Shown here piece by piece: positions 15,774 through 23,968 of a stretch of DNA of 55,326 nt. Source of the DNA: JBQTKD01 sp052389435 (lineage in GTDB: Bacteria > Actinomycetota > Actinomycetes > Sporichthyales > Sporichthyaceae); assembly GCA_052389435.1 (NCBI GenBank), contig JBQTIB010000146.1, forward strand, positions 1 through 55,326, given 5' to 3'. Positions within the stretch are counted from its first letter, which is position 1; the number at the start of each line of letters is the position of its first letter. A model generated the notes under the pieces. It was not told where the DNA came from and made no database searches. It saw only the letters and a list, made by a program, of their open reading frames with translations. Made by a program: the position numbers and the translations under genes.

Positions 15774-16403
15774 TTGCACGGCTACCGCTGGAACCCGGCT
15801 CCGGGCTGGCCAGAACCGGTGCAGGGGTGGACTCCGCCGCCGGGCTGGCAGCCGGATCCGTCCTGGCCGCAGCCGCCCGACGACTGGCAGTTCTGGATCC
15901 TCGACCCGCCCTCGGGTTCGTCTCCGGCCGGCTACGGCCTACCTGCCGCGCCCCAATCGCCGCCCAGGGCCACGGGAGGGTTCGTCCGTCGCCACAAGGT
16001 GCTCACCGCGGCGGCCGCCCTCTTCCTTGCACTGGTCACTTCCGTCACCCTCGGCACGGGCAAGTCGACGGGCGATCCCGCGAGCTCCCTGCCGAACACC
16101 GCCGGCGACAGCTCGTCCTCCCAGGCGGCCCCGCCACGTTCGCCGGCACGTCCGGTGCCGGGTTTCGTCTCCCGGGCGACGATGGGCGATCAGTGGCCGC
16201 TCACGGTCGATTCCGGTGTCCTCTCCTGCTTCGCCGGAGGCGTGTACTTCACCACCGGCGGGACCCGCTACACCGTCAACGGCATCGCCGACAGCCGCGG
16301 GGACGGCGCCGACATCGCCCCGATCTGGAGCAAGTCGAACAACCCGGGCCCGCGCAAGAACATCGGCCCGCTCATCGACACCGGCCTCGGACTGTGCAAC
16401 TGA
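15774..16403 (+). CDS. DUF2511-like exported protein with proline/tryptophan-rich N terminus (209 aa)
   Basis: Start taken as TTG at 15774 because GGGAGG precedes it and no ATG/GTG fits. The N-terminal part is PGW-repeat-like (GYRWNPAPGWPEPVQGW, PPGWQPDPSWPQPPDDW), common in actinobacterial membrane proteins. A transmembrane helix (VLTAAAALFLALVTSVTLG) follows, then an outward DUF2511-like domain: GDQWPLTVDSGVLSCFAG, YTVNGIA and NIGPLIDTGLGLCN, with the two conserved cysteines. Function unknown. Confidence 0.7.
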   Translation: MHGYRWNPAPGWPEPVQGWTPPPGWQPDPSWPQPPDDWQFWILDPPSGSSPAGYGLPAAPQSPPRATGGFVRRHKVLTAAAALFLALVTSVTLGTGKSTGDPASSLPNTAGDSSSSQAAPPRSPARPVPGFVSRATMGDQWPLTVDSGVLSCFAGGVYFTTGGTRYTVNGIADSRGDGADIAPIWSKSNNPGPRKNIGPLIDTGLGLCN

Positions 16404-16469
16404 ACCCGACCGTCTACCAGGCCGCAACGGCATGATCGTGAGGTTGCCCGGTCAGCTTCGAAGGGCTGG

Positions 16470-16916
16470 CTAGTTCGACCAGCCGGGCTGCGGTCGGCAG
16501 GACGTGGGGTCGGTCGTACGTAGTGCGGACTCGAAGCGACTTGCGAAATCGGCCAGAGCCTTGCGGCCGGGCATACCGGCTACGGCGGCGATCATCACGC
16601 GGGAACCGTTCGCGCTCATCGCCTCGACCGTCTTGGAGCTCCATTCGACGATGACGACCCAGCGACCTGCCGGCAAGCCGGCGTTGATGGTGCAGAGTTC
16701 CTTGGAGATCCAGAGTTCGAATTGCGAGACCTCCTTGTCGAACTTTCGGACCGAGAACAGCACGGTGGTGCCGCCGGCTTCCTGGGGGTGCAGTGTGTAG
16801 CCCGCGAAGGACTGGCCGTTGGTCAACGTGCGTGCTGTCCGCTCGATTTCGTGCCTTTCGAGGGAGGTCTCTACCTCGAAAGTGAAGTCCGCGTCGCGGT
16901 TGAACTTGCCTAGCAT
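16470..16916 (-). CDS. Hypothetical cytosolic protein (148 aa)
   Basis: MLGKFNRDADFTFEVETSLE start. Mixed alpha/beta composition (TTVLFSVRKFDKEVSQFELW, GRWVVIVEWSS, RVMIAAVAGMPG), no signal or membrane helix, one cysteine near the end (TSCRPQPGWSN). No family recognised. Confidence 0.65.
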   Translation of the reverse strand: MLGKFNRDADFTFEVETSLERHEIERTARTLTNGQSFAGYTLHPQEAGGTTVLFSVRKFDKEVSQFELWISKELCTINAGLPAGRWVVIVEWSSKTVEAMSANGSRVMIAAVAGMPGRKALADFASRFESALRTTDPTSCRPQPGWSN

Positions 16917-17351
16917 GGCAGTTGCCCGTTCTCGAGGGATGAAGAATGAGGACCGATTCGTAGACGGTGCGGGTGCAGCGTCGCAGTGCTCGCGTCGTTT
17001 GGTGGAAGGAACCACCGCGCCGGTGTTCGTGCGGGCGCGGGCGAGCCGTTTGCGGAACTGTCGCGCGAGGGCGGCTGCGGCGCCGGCCGGCCTTTCGCGG
17101 CGCCGCAGCCTGTCGGTGGGTGGGCGGTAGACGGTCGAGGCGTTGCGGGTGGAGCTGCGGTTGCGCTCGGTGTGGCCGAGGCCCGGGTTCGTTCGGTGGC
17201 GCTATCGCTTGATGTCCTGGTTGTCGGCGGTGTAGGTGGCGCCGCGATAGAGCAGAGCGCGGCTCCGCCCATTGCCTCGACGGAACCGGACTTGCCCCCG
17301 GAACCGCGCCGGCCTTCCGGTTGGGACGGATTCGGCAGGTGCTCGGGTGTT
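16917..17351. other. No supported gene
   Basis: A minus frame (16910-17272) is rich in Pro, Thr, Ala and Ser and overlaps the start of the neighbour. A plus frame (from 16986) crosses the gene at 17352 in antisense. I see no RBS or motif that supports either. The complement of 17215-17351 reads, just after the stop of the exported protein, as an open tail ending LLYRGATYTADNQDIKR without a start codon; this could be a gene relic. Confidence 0.4.
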
Positions 17352-17693
17352 CTACCAGGTGCGCCAAACGCTCCAGCCGCAGTGCGGGAAGCAGGTGAAG
17401 TAGTTGTTCTGGACCTTCTTTCCGTAGCTGTAGACGGCCGTGGGAATCGTCCACCAGCCCATCTGCTGGATGCTTTCGGGGGTGTAGGTGGGGAGCTTGG
17501 ACTGGTGTGCCGGATTGAGCGCCGGGTCCGAATGCACGATCTCCGACTTTACGACGGTGGCGCTGGAGTCCCCCGTCGCGAGGGCGACGCCGGGAGAGGC
17601 CGGGAACACCGCAGAGCCCACGACGAGAGCCGCGGCGGCGACGGCGACGGCCCGAGCGGTCGGGGAGGCGTTCTTTCCGATGGTCTTCGACAT
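17352..17693 (-). CDS. Small secreted protein (113 aa)
   Basis: MSKTIGKNASPTARAVAVAA...VVGSAVFPASPGVALATG is a standard Sec signal with cleavage after ALA. The mature part of about 70 residues ends KKVQNNYFTCFPHCGWSVWRTW, an aromatic tail with a CxxxxC pair. It is divergent from another exported protein (18167) across a 473-bp spacer with matched palindromes. It could be a secreted antimicrobial or signalling peptide, but this is inference from size and secretion only. Confidence 0.7.
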   Translation of the reverse strand: MSKTIGKNASPTARAVAVAAAALVVGSAVFPASPGVALATGDSSATVVKSEIVHSDPALNPAHQSKLPTYTPESIQQMGWWTIPTAVYSYGKKVQNNYFTCFPHCGWSVWRTW

Positions 17694-17871
17694 TCGACAC
17701 CTGCTTCGTTTGGTGGGAAGGGCAAGGGGCTCGGTTCAACGAGGGTGGCGCGGTGCTGCGGCTGTACGCGGCCGCAGCGGTGGGGCAGCGAGTGCGTTCT
17801 CGACGTTCGAGGTGGTCGCTTCATCCGCTTGTCGTTGAGGGGAATCTAGGGAATCTTCATTGAGTGCGCGA

Positions 17872-18093
17872 CCTGCTGCACGGCAGGCTCGTGGACGTTC
17901 TCTGCTTGGGATATCGGAACCCAACGGGAACGTTGGAAGGGTTCGGATCTGCTTGTCGGAGGGCGCGGTAAACAGTCGAGTGCCCGGCCCGGGCAGTTCT
18001 CTCTGGCCCTTTCGCTGCAGGCATTAAGGGGCGAGACGAGAGTGTGATCTGGGGGCTTCAATTCCAGGAAAGGTGACCCTGCTGTGCGGCAGG
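17872..18093. promoter_or_regulatory. Two matched palindromic sites in a divergent promoter region
   Basis: CCTGCTGCACGGCAGG (17872-17887) and CCTGCTGTGCGGCAGG (18078-18093) are the same 16-bp imperfect palindrome; the second extends to ACCCTGC...GCAGGGT. Between them is CCAACG-GGAA-CGTTGG (17921-17936). The spacer is less GC-rich than its surroundings. It would suit a regulator binding one site near each of the two divergent exported-protein genes. Confidence 0.55.
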
Positions 18094-18166
18094 GTGTACG
18101 GGAATTGGTGGCGTTCATACGGTTCTTCCATGGCCAGCGGGGCCGAGGAAAACGAAGGAGAACGTC

Positions 18167-18763
18167 ATGAGCGCGATGACCCGGAAGTTTGTGAACAAGA
18201 CGTCGGCGATGGTGTTGGCGGCGGCGCTGGTGGGTGCCGGCGGTTCGGCCGCGGTGGGCCAGCTGGCCACGGAGCAGGGTCCGTCGACGGGTGCGGTGTC
18301 GCAGGTGGGGGCGCCTGCGCAGAGCATCGAGCTGACGCCTGAGGAATTGCGTGAGTGGGCGCAGATCACGGCTACCCCCGAGGGGCGCGCCTCGCTGGTG
18401 CAGGGTCTGCAGGAGTCCTTCGACGGTGTGGCCGAGGTCGGGACCGACAGCCCGGCCGGTCCTTCCGGCGGTGTCGTGCGCAGCGTCGTCTACGCCGCCG
18501 GTCCGCAGGTCGAGATCGACGCGGTGCTCGCCTACGGCAAGAACTCCAACCACGTGTGGATCACCGCGAGCTACGCCGACATGGCGCGCGGCGCGATCTG
18601 GACGGCGGTGGGCTACTGCAAGACCAGGGTGCCGGCGTGGGTCTGCACGCGTGCGGGTCAGACGCTCGACTCGTGGGCGCGCGGTTGGGGTTCGGCCAAC
18701 AACCACGGCGTGTGGGCTGCGGTCTATTGGAGCCCGCCGCGCTGGGAGGGCGGTCGCTGGTAG
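18167..18763 (+). CDS. Exported protein with C-terminal aromatic/cysteine domain (198 aa)
   Basis: ATG at 18167 follows GAAGGAGAA. Signal: KTSAMVLAAALVGAGGSAAVG. The middle is acidic (IELTPEELREWAQITATPEG). The C-terminal 70 residues have VGYCKTRVPAWVCTRAGQ (a C-x8-C pair) and GVWAAVYWSPPRWEGGRW. A similar exported layout with a cysteine pair and an AVYW-type tail is common in actinobacteria but uncharacterised. It may work with the divergent small secreted protein. Confidence 0.72.
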   Translation: MSAMTRKFVNKTSAMVLAAALVGAGGSAAVGQLATEQGPSTGAVSQVGAPAQSIELTPEELREWAQITATPEGRASLVQGLQESFDGVAEVGTDSPAGPSGGVVRSVVYAAGPQVEIDAVLAYGKNSNHVWITASYADMARGAIWTAVGYCKTRVPAWVCTRAGQTLDSWARGWGSANNHGVWAAVYWSPPRWEGGRW

Positions 18764-18789
18764 CCCGCTGCTACCGGACGGCCCTCGAT

Positions 18790-18820
18790 GCCCGGCACCT
18801 GCGCAGCGCAGGTGCCGGGC
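18790..18820. terminator. Strong hairpin between convergent genes
   Basis: GCCCGGCACCTGC, loop GCAGC, GCAGGTGCCGGGC: 13 perfect pairs, between stops at 18763 and 18842. Likely bidirectional. Confidence 0.8.
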
Positions 18821-18841
18821 GTCGCGCAGCCGCAGCGCGGC

Positions 18842-19546
18842 CTACCGAATGTTCGACAGCCGTATCTGATTAAGACTCAGGTATCCGGCACGGACGAGAA
18901 CGTAGACGTACTCGGGATCGGTCAGCCCGACTTGACGAGACAGGCCGAGCGAGGTCGCCTTCGCGACGACCCCATTGAGACGCGCTTTGACTCCCGCTTC
19001 CGAGAGTTTCAAATCCCGGGCCACCTGCTTCAGCAGCCGGGGTCTGGCTAGCACCTTGGGTGGCCAGGCCAGGAGATCGCCGAACAGCAAGGACACGGCC
19101 TCGAGCTCACGGGGGGTCAGAGGCAGAACTGCGCCGGAGCGAATGGTGAGGACCCCGCCACCGGCTGGATGCGAAATCGAGGCGATCTCGGAGGGAAGGT
19201 CATTTTCCAACAGGACCCAGTGTTCGTTTTCGGCTGCGCCGAGGATGCGAAGAGCGACACGGCTGTCGGTCAACAACTCGGTCGGGCGCGCGGTCCAGGC
19301 GGGAAGAGCCCACGGGTGCACCAGCGTCGCGTTGAGGCTACGCACGGTGATCGCCCACCCGTCCGGGGTGAACTGAACGGTCACGGCGTGGCGCGACACG
19401 TGATCGTCGAGGGGTTCTACCCCCAGCCGAATCTGGCCTTCGCGTCCGACGGTGACCGACTGGTTCGGCATCATCAAATGTGGGGGTCCCCAGGACAACG
19501 GGCCGTTGCCGCGCCGTTCCGCGACGATCAACCGTGCTTCGTTCAC
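18842..19546 (-). CDS. FHA-domain protein with C-terminal HTH-like region (234 aa)
   Basis: GTG at 19546 after GGAGAG. Residues about 30-85 form an FHA domain (VTVGREGQIRLG, DDHVSRHAVTVQF, GWAITVRSLNAT), which binds phosphothreonine. The C-terminal half begins LTPRELEAVSLLFGDLL, then LLKQVARDLKLSEAGVKARLNGVV, a helix-turn-helix-like segment. It is divergent from a Ser/Thr kinase, so it is the likely kinase substrate or effector and perhaps a phosphorylation-controlled transcription factor. Confidence 0.82.
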   Translation of the reverse strand: MNEARLIVAERRGNGPLSWGPPHLMMPNQSVTVGREGQIRLGVEPLDDHVSRHAVTVQFTPDGWAITVRSLNATLVHPWALPAWTARPTELLTDSRVALRILGAAENEHWVLLENDLPSEIASISHPAGGGVLTIRSGAVLPLTPRELEAVSLLFGDLLAWPPKVLARPRLLKQVARDLKLSEAGVKARLNGVVAKATSLGLSRQVGLTDPEYVYVLVRAGYLSLNQIRLSNIR

Positions 19547-19822
19547 CGTTGCCTCTCCAAAGGGTATGACGGTTCGTCAGAAACGGAGCGCCCCGCCGGA
19601 AGTCGTCGAGGACATGTGCCCGTGCGCTGGATTTCTACCTTTGCGTGTCGGGTTTCGAAAGGGACCTGCCCCGCGGCACGCCCCCCTCGGGCGGATCTCT
19701 CCAGGCCTTGAGGCAGTGGGCCGGACTGGGTGGGCGCCTTTGCCGGGAGCTAGGCCGCAGGGCCTACGGGTCGGTAGCGTATGGCAGCCGTTCGCGGGGG
19801 TACTGCGGTCGAGGAGAGCAGC

Positions 19823-21640
19823 ATGAACCGGCCGCTGGGTAGCCAGTACACGATCGGTGAGCCGATCGGTCGCGGTGGGATGGGCGAGGTCTATCGGGCC
19901 ACGGACCGTTCGGGTCGGGCGTACGCGGCCAAGTTGCTGCGGCCGGATCTGGCCGACAACCCGCAGGTCGTTGCCGGGTTCCTGCAGGAGCGTTCGGTTC
20001 TGCTCGGGGTGCGCCACCCGAACGTGGTCGGGATCGTCGACCTCGTCGCCGAGGGTGGGACGTTCGGGATCGTGATGGATCTGGTCCCGGGCCCGGACCT
20101 GCGCCGGACGTTGGGCTCGGCGGGGTCGTTGCCGCCCGCCGAGGTCGCGCGGCTCGGTGCCGGGGTGGCGTCGGGGTTGGCGGCGGTCCACGCCGCGGGT
20201 GTCGTGCACCGGGACGTGAAGCCCGAGAACGTCCTGCTCGAACAGGGCGCCCTGGGGGTGTCGCCGCGGGTCACGGACTTCGGGATCTCCCGGCTGTTCG
20301 GCCCGGACGCCCCCGCGCAGACCCAGGTGCTGATGGGGACGCCGCCGTATCTGGCGCCGGAGGTCGCGCACGGCGAGGCGGCGAGCCCGGCGTGCGACCT
20401 GTACGCGCTCGCGGTCGTGCTCTACGAACTGTGCTGCGGGGTGGTGCCGTTCGCCGGGGACACGGCGACCGTGCTGCACGCGCACACGGTCCTGGATCCC
20501 GGCAGGCCGCAAGGGGTTCCCGATCCCCTGTGGGACCTGATCGGCTGGATGCTCGCGAAGGACCCCGCCGAGCGGCCGGAGTCGGCCGCGCAGGTCGCGG
20601 CGTCGCTGAGTGCTCTCGCCGGTCTGTTGCCCGGTGTCCCGGCTGCGCCGCCGCTTGCGCACGCCCCGCCCGGGCTGCCGTCGGCACGCCCGTTCAGCCC
20701 CGCCGAGGACGGTGCCGCCGCCCGATCCCCCTGGGCGCCGTGGTTGCCGCAGATCGTTGCCAGGGCCGCGCTGCCGGTCGCCTCGGGCGCTGCCGGGGCA
20801 GTGGCCGGCCAGGTGGTCCCACGACTTCCCTCCCCACCGTCCTCGCCGACCGAGATCACGACTGCGGCGCTGAAGGGGTCGGGCCGGCTCACCCGCAAGC
20901 TGGTCAACGCCTCGGTTGCCGCCGCCGTCGCGGTCGGCGCCGCCGTGCTCTCCTGGACGCTGTTCGACGGTTCCCCGGCGGACGGGGTGGAAAGCCCCAC
21001 TCCGGCGGCGGTCGTCGAGGAAGCACCGCCCCAACCCCTGCCGCAGGAGATCCCCGACCAGCTGCCGCCCGAAGTGGCTCCCGAGACCTCGGAGCTACCG
21101 CCCGCCCCACTCCCGCCACCCGCGGTAGTCCCACCGCCGGTGGATGCGCCGCCAATGGTGACTCCACCGCAGGTAGACGAGGAGCCCTTCGACGCCGACC
21201 CGGAACCGGTTCCGGTGCGCTGCCCCGACGACCCGGCCTGCCTCGACCACCCGCCGGTGGAGCAGTGCGAGCCGCGAGGCGACTGCGACCCGCATACCGC
21301 CGTCCTCCCCCAAGAGCAGTGTTCCGAGCGCCGACGCTGTGATCCTCCGCCGCCGACAACCCCATGCCGCGGATCGCTGTCGTGTACTCCGACCGCACCG
21401 CAGCCCCCGGTCTCGACCGAGTGCCCAGGCAGCCCGGGATGCCCCGACGTCGACCCATGCGCGAACGGAGCATCGGGTTCCGGATGCCCGAACGTCGGCC
21501 CTGAACAGGTGGACGAAGAACCCGTCGAACCTACGAAGGAGAACGACGACCCCGACCCCGTGCAGGCGGACGAGGAACCCGCCGAGCCCACGAAGGAAGG
21601 CGACGACGCGGACCCGGCGGGACCCGAGATCGTGTCGTAG
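19823..21640 (+). CDS. Transmembrane Ser/Thr protein kinase with cysteine-repeat outer domain (605 aa)
   Basis: The kinase domain is complete: GRGGMGEVYRA (G-loop, 16-26), K37, HRDVKPEN (D131), TDFGIS (D152), LAPEV. One transmembrane helix lies at about 361-381. The outer part is proline-rich (PPPAVVPPPV) and then carries five C-x5-C units (C467/473, 482/488, 500/506, 515/521, 534/540) plus C546/C555. It ends in acidic QVDEEP/ADEEPAEPTKE repeats. There are no PASTA repeats, unlike PknB. ATG at 19823 follows GAGGAGA. Pairs by position with the FHA protein. It probably senses an extracellular or cell-wall signal. Confidence 0.9.
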   Translation: MNRPLGSQYTIGEPIGRGGMGEVYRATDRSGRAYAAKLLRPDLADNPQVVAGFLQERSVLLGVRHPNVVGIVDLVAEGGTFGIVMDLVPGPDLRRTLGSAGSLPPAEVARLGAGVASGLAAVHAAGVVHRDVKPENVLLEQGALGVSPRVTDFGISRLFGPDAPAQTQVLMGTPPYLAPEVAHGEAASPACDLYALAVVLYELCCGVVPFAGDTATVLHAHTVLDPGRPQGVPDPLWDLIGWMLAKDPAERPESAAQVAASLSALAGLLPGVPAAPPLAHAPPGLPSARPFSPAEDGAAARSPWAPWLPQIVARAALPVASGAAGAVAGQVVPRLPSPPSSPTEITTAALKGSGRLTRKLVNASVAAAVAVGAAVLSWTLFDGSPADGVESPTPAAVVEEAPPQPLPQEIPDQLPPEVAPETSELPPAPLPPPAVVPPPVDAPPMVTPPQVDEEPFDADPEPVPVRCPDDPACLDHPPVEQCEPRGDCDPHTAVLPQEQCSERRRCDPPPPTTPCRGSLSCTPTAPQPPVSTECPGSPGCPDVDPCANGASGSGCPNVGPEQVDEEPVEPTKENDDPDPVQADEEPAEPTKEGDDADPAGPEIVS

Positions 21641-21875
21641 CCGATTCGGGCGAGAAAGGCGGCTGCGGGACAGGTCAGGGCTGGATCGTCAGCCGACGGG
21701 TCCGCAGTTCGATTCGGCCGTTGTCCGCGTCGGCTGGACGGGTGTATGCGCCCTCGCGCCAGGAGTGGCGTCGCGAAGCCGACCGGGCAGGTGTCGGCCG
21801 GCGAACAGTCCGCTTTGCCCTTTTTGGGCAGGCTTGGCACATCGCCGAACGACCCCACCATCGGAAGGCCCCACG

Positions 21876-22052
21876 ATGTTCGACTTCTTCTCGCTTCCCG
21901 TTTCGCACCGTCGTCCGCGCCGCCCGAAGCGCCCGGTTCGTCCGCGCGGGCCGTTTACCTACCCGGGCATGGACCCCGACGGCTACCGCGGTGGTCGGTG
22001 CGACGCCCCGTACGGCCCGTCGGGCCCCAGGCGTGGCTGCCCGTGGAACTGA
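21876..22052 (+). CDS. Small basic proline/arginine-rich protein (58 aa)
   Basis: MFDFFSLPVSHRRPRRPKRP start after GGAAGG; ends GPRRGCPWN. Basic, low complexity, with a terminator (22072-22112) just downstream, which supports a real transcription unit. No function known. Confidence 0.45.
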   Translation: MFDFFSLPVSHRRPRRPKRPVRPRGPFTYPGMDPDGYRGGRCDAPYGPSGPRRGCPWN

Positions 22053-22071
22053 GTTCTCGATTCTCGAACGC

Positions 22072-22112
22072 ACGAGCGCCCCGGACTTGAGGCTCAGGTC
22101 TGGGGCGCTCGT
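22072..22112. terminator. Strong hairpin between convergent genes
   Basis: ACGAGCGCCCC-GGAC pairs with GTC-TGGGGCGCTCGT (11 perfect outer pairs plus an inner GAC/GTC), between stops at 22052 and 22127. Confidence 0.8.
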
Positions 22113-22126
22113 CGTTGTCGCCGGGG

Positions 22127-23059
22127 TTAGCCGAGGGCTTTCGGGTCGCGGGCGTTGGCGGGGATGCGGAAGCTGAGTCGGACGACCCAGCCGCCTTTGA
22201 CCTGGACCGCTTCGCGGAGGAAGACGCAGGGTGCGACGCGGCCGTTGGTTGTGCGGCTGCCGGTGGTGTCGCACTCCGGGAGGACTCCGACTCGGTCTCG
22301 GCCGTCGCGGCCGAGGCGGTATCCGGTGCGGGTGGGAAACTCGTACGGAGCGGCGAAACAGAGCTGTATTTTTTTCGCGAGTGCTTCTGCGGCGGACTCC
22401 GACAATTTCTGACGGAGCGTCATGGCGGAGGACTTGCGCCAGGTTGCTCCGGTTTTCGGTTCGAGGAAGCCGAACTGGACCCAGTCGGAGTTCCGCTCCC
22501 GGTAGTCGGGGCAGTCGGGGCGACCGTTCGGGCCGCGCCGGATGCTCGCTTCCCGGTAGTTGCCGTTGGTGGTGCCGAACAGGACCGTCCGTTCGTTTCC
22601 GCCGGCGGCGTCGATTCGGAAGCGGCTGTCGGGCCCGGGGGGTGGCGAGACGGTGCACGTCTTGCCCGGCAGGCACACCGCGGTGGCGGTGTCGGGGTCC
22701 ATCCCGGGGAGTGGGGGCGGGGCCTTCTCGATGCGATTCGGGTTGGTGTTCGGGTTGGGGTCCTTCGAGGAGGGGTGACTGCTCCCGCACTCGTCGCCCG
22801 GGACCAGCGGGCCGGTAGGGGCGTTCGAGCGGAACTGCGGGGGCGGAGCCGGAGGAGAGTGCGTTTCGTCCTGCGGGACCACCTGCACCGCCTCCTGGGG
22901 CGGGCCCTCGTGGCACGGGTCCGAAACGGCGGCTCGAGCGTCGCGGGTCGGCACGAGCAGCGACGAGATCAGCAGAACACCCGTTGCGCCGAGTACCGGT
23001 ACGCCGCCGGTTCTCCACCGTGCCCGCGGGCCGGTGGCCGGTTCTCGGTTCCGCGTCAT
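22127..23059 (-). CDS. Secreted protein (310 aa)
   Basis: MTRNREPATGPRARWRTGG, then a hydrophobic core (VPVLGATGVLLISSLLV) and cleavage near ARA. A long proline-rich, asparagine-rich linker (SKDPNPNTNPNRIEKA) follows. The C-terminal domain has several cysteines (AVCLPGKTCTV, GRPDCPDYRER, QLCFAAPYEF, LPECDTTGSR) and ends GWVVRLSFRIPANARDPKALG. Probably disulfide-bonded outside the cell. Unknown family. A possible attenuator lies upstream. Confidence 0.75.
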   Translation of the reverse strand: MTRNREPATGPRARWRTGGVPVLGATGVLLISSLLVPTRDARAAVSDPCHEGPPQEAVQVVPQDETHSPPAPPPQFRSNAPTGPLVPGDECGSSHPSSKDPNPNTNPNRIEKAPPPLPGMDPDTATAVCLPGKTCTVSPPPGPDSRFRIDAAGGNERTVLFGTTNGNYREASIRRGPNGRPDCPDYRERNSDWVQFGFLEPKTGATWRKSSAMTLRQKLSESAAEALAKKIQLCFAAPYEFPTRTGYRLGRDGRDRVGVLPECDTTGSRTTNGRVAPCVFLREAVQVKGGWVVRLSFRIPANARDPKALG

Positions 23060-23164
23060 CTTCCGCCTCCTGGATGGGACGCACGTCCGGAAGGCTTCTC
23101 GTCCGAACCTGGCGCTACACGGAATATCACTGCCGCGAGTGCCGTGGGGGGACCCGCGCCGAAA

Positions 23165-23256
23165 CGCGTGCGCACCCGAACGAGGGTCGTCCCGGTTCGG
23201 GTGCACACGCGTTGGCCTAGGCATTCGCCGGTTCGGTTGGGCGACCTCGTTCGGGT
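23165..23256 (-). promoter_or_regulatory. Mutually exclusive hairpins (terminator/antiterminator-like)
   Basis: Stem A: CGCGTG-c-GCACCCGAAC (23165-23181) with GTTCGGGTGC-a-CACGCG (23195-23211), 16 pairs plus AA/TT. Stem B: ACCCGAACGAGG (23174-23185) with CCTCGTTCGGGT (23245-23256), 12 perfect pairs. They share 23174-23181, so only one can form. The site lies between two minus-strand secreted-protein genes. On the minus strand stem A is followed by TTTC. Confidence 0.5.
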
Positions 23257-23279
23257 CCCCCGGCGTGGCCGGTGTGGGG

Positions 23280-23630
23280 CTAGCAGCGGCGGTCGTACCC
23301 GTTGGAGTAGCCCCGCGAGTAGCCGTCGGTGTAGCCGCGGTCGTAGGGGCGCATTCCACGGTCGGAACGGAAGCCGCCGGTACGGCGGTCGGTACGGCAG
23401 TCGCGGATCCCGTCGCGGTAGCCCTCCCGGTAGCCGGCCTTGAACCCGCGGCGGTACGCGCCCCTGTCGCGGGAGGAGTCGACGGCTTCCGCGGCCTGGA
23501 CCGCGGGGGCGGCGACCGCGGCGGCGGTCGAGGAGGACACGGCCGTGGCGGAGGCGGTCGGCGCGACCGCCCCAAGGGTGAGCAGGACGGCTGGAACCAC
23601 TGCCGCCATCGCGAGTCGCACGTTGCGCAT
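23280..23630 (-). CDS. Secreted Gly/Tyr/Arg-repeat protein (116 aa)
   Basis: MRNVRLAMAAVVPAVLLTLG with cleavage near ASA. The mature part is built of GY/GF-spaced repeats (YRRGFKAGYREGYRDGIRDC, then YDRGYTDGYSRGYSNGYDRR) and two cysteines. Short repeats of YxxGY type are seen in some bacterial secreted or surface proteins; the role here is unknown. Upstream of the attenuator-like hairpins in the minus direction. Confidence 0.7.
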   Translation of the reverse strand: MRNVRLAMAAVVPAVLLTLGAVAPTASATAVSSSTAAAVAAPAVQAAEAVDSSRDRGAYRRGFKAGYREGYRDGIRDCRTDRRTGGFRSDRGMRPYDRGYTDGYSRGYSNGYDRRC

Positions 23631-23829
23631 TGCCGCTCCTTCAAAGACGCTTCTGCAAATGGGGTACGGGGCTGTCCGCGCCCGCCGACGAGAACTCTGC
23701 TCCCGAACCCCTACCGGCGGTGTTCGCCGGCGAACACGTCCGCCGTCTCCTCACCGACAACCGACCACCACCACGCGCGCCGACTCCCCTCGCCCCATCG
23801 GCAGGACAACGTGACGGCCCAAGACGCGC

Positions 23830-23871
23830 AAAGGGGGCCCCGGCGTCTACCTGCACGCCGGGGGCCCCTTT
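23830..23871 (-). terminator. Terminator after the glycine-rich gene
   Basis: AAAGGGGGCCCCGGCGT (23830-23846) pairs with ACGCCGGGGGCCCCTTT (23855-23871), about 16 pairs with a shift of one base. It lies 98 bp after the stop of the minus gene at 23969. Confidence 0.8.
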
Positions 23872-23968
23872 CGCGAATCGCTAGCCCGATGTCATTTGCA
23901 CCGGGTGTTCGGGTTCGGATCGCCGAACCGGCCAGCCTCTGCCCCGCCGCCCATTGGGATCGGCGGCC

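Noticed and set aside
16910..17272. Minus-strand 120-aa Pro/Ala/Thr-rich frame
   Set aside because: No RBS or motif, and composition fits a GC-rich shadow; overlaps the start of the gene ending at 16470.
17215..17351. Open tail ending LLYRGATYTADNQDIKR on the minus strand, right after the stop of the 113-aa exported protein
   Set aside because: Looks protein-like but has no start codon after the TAG; may be a relic, not enough for a gene call.
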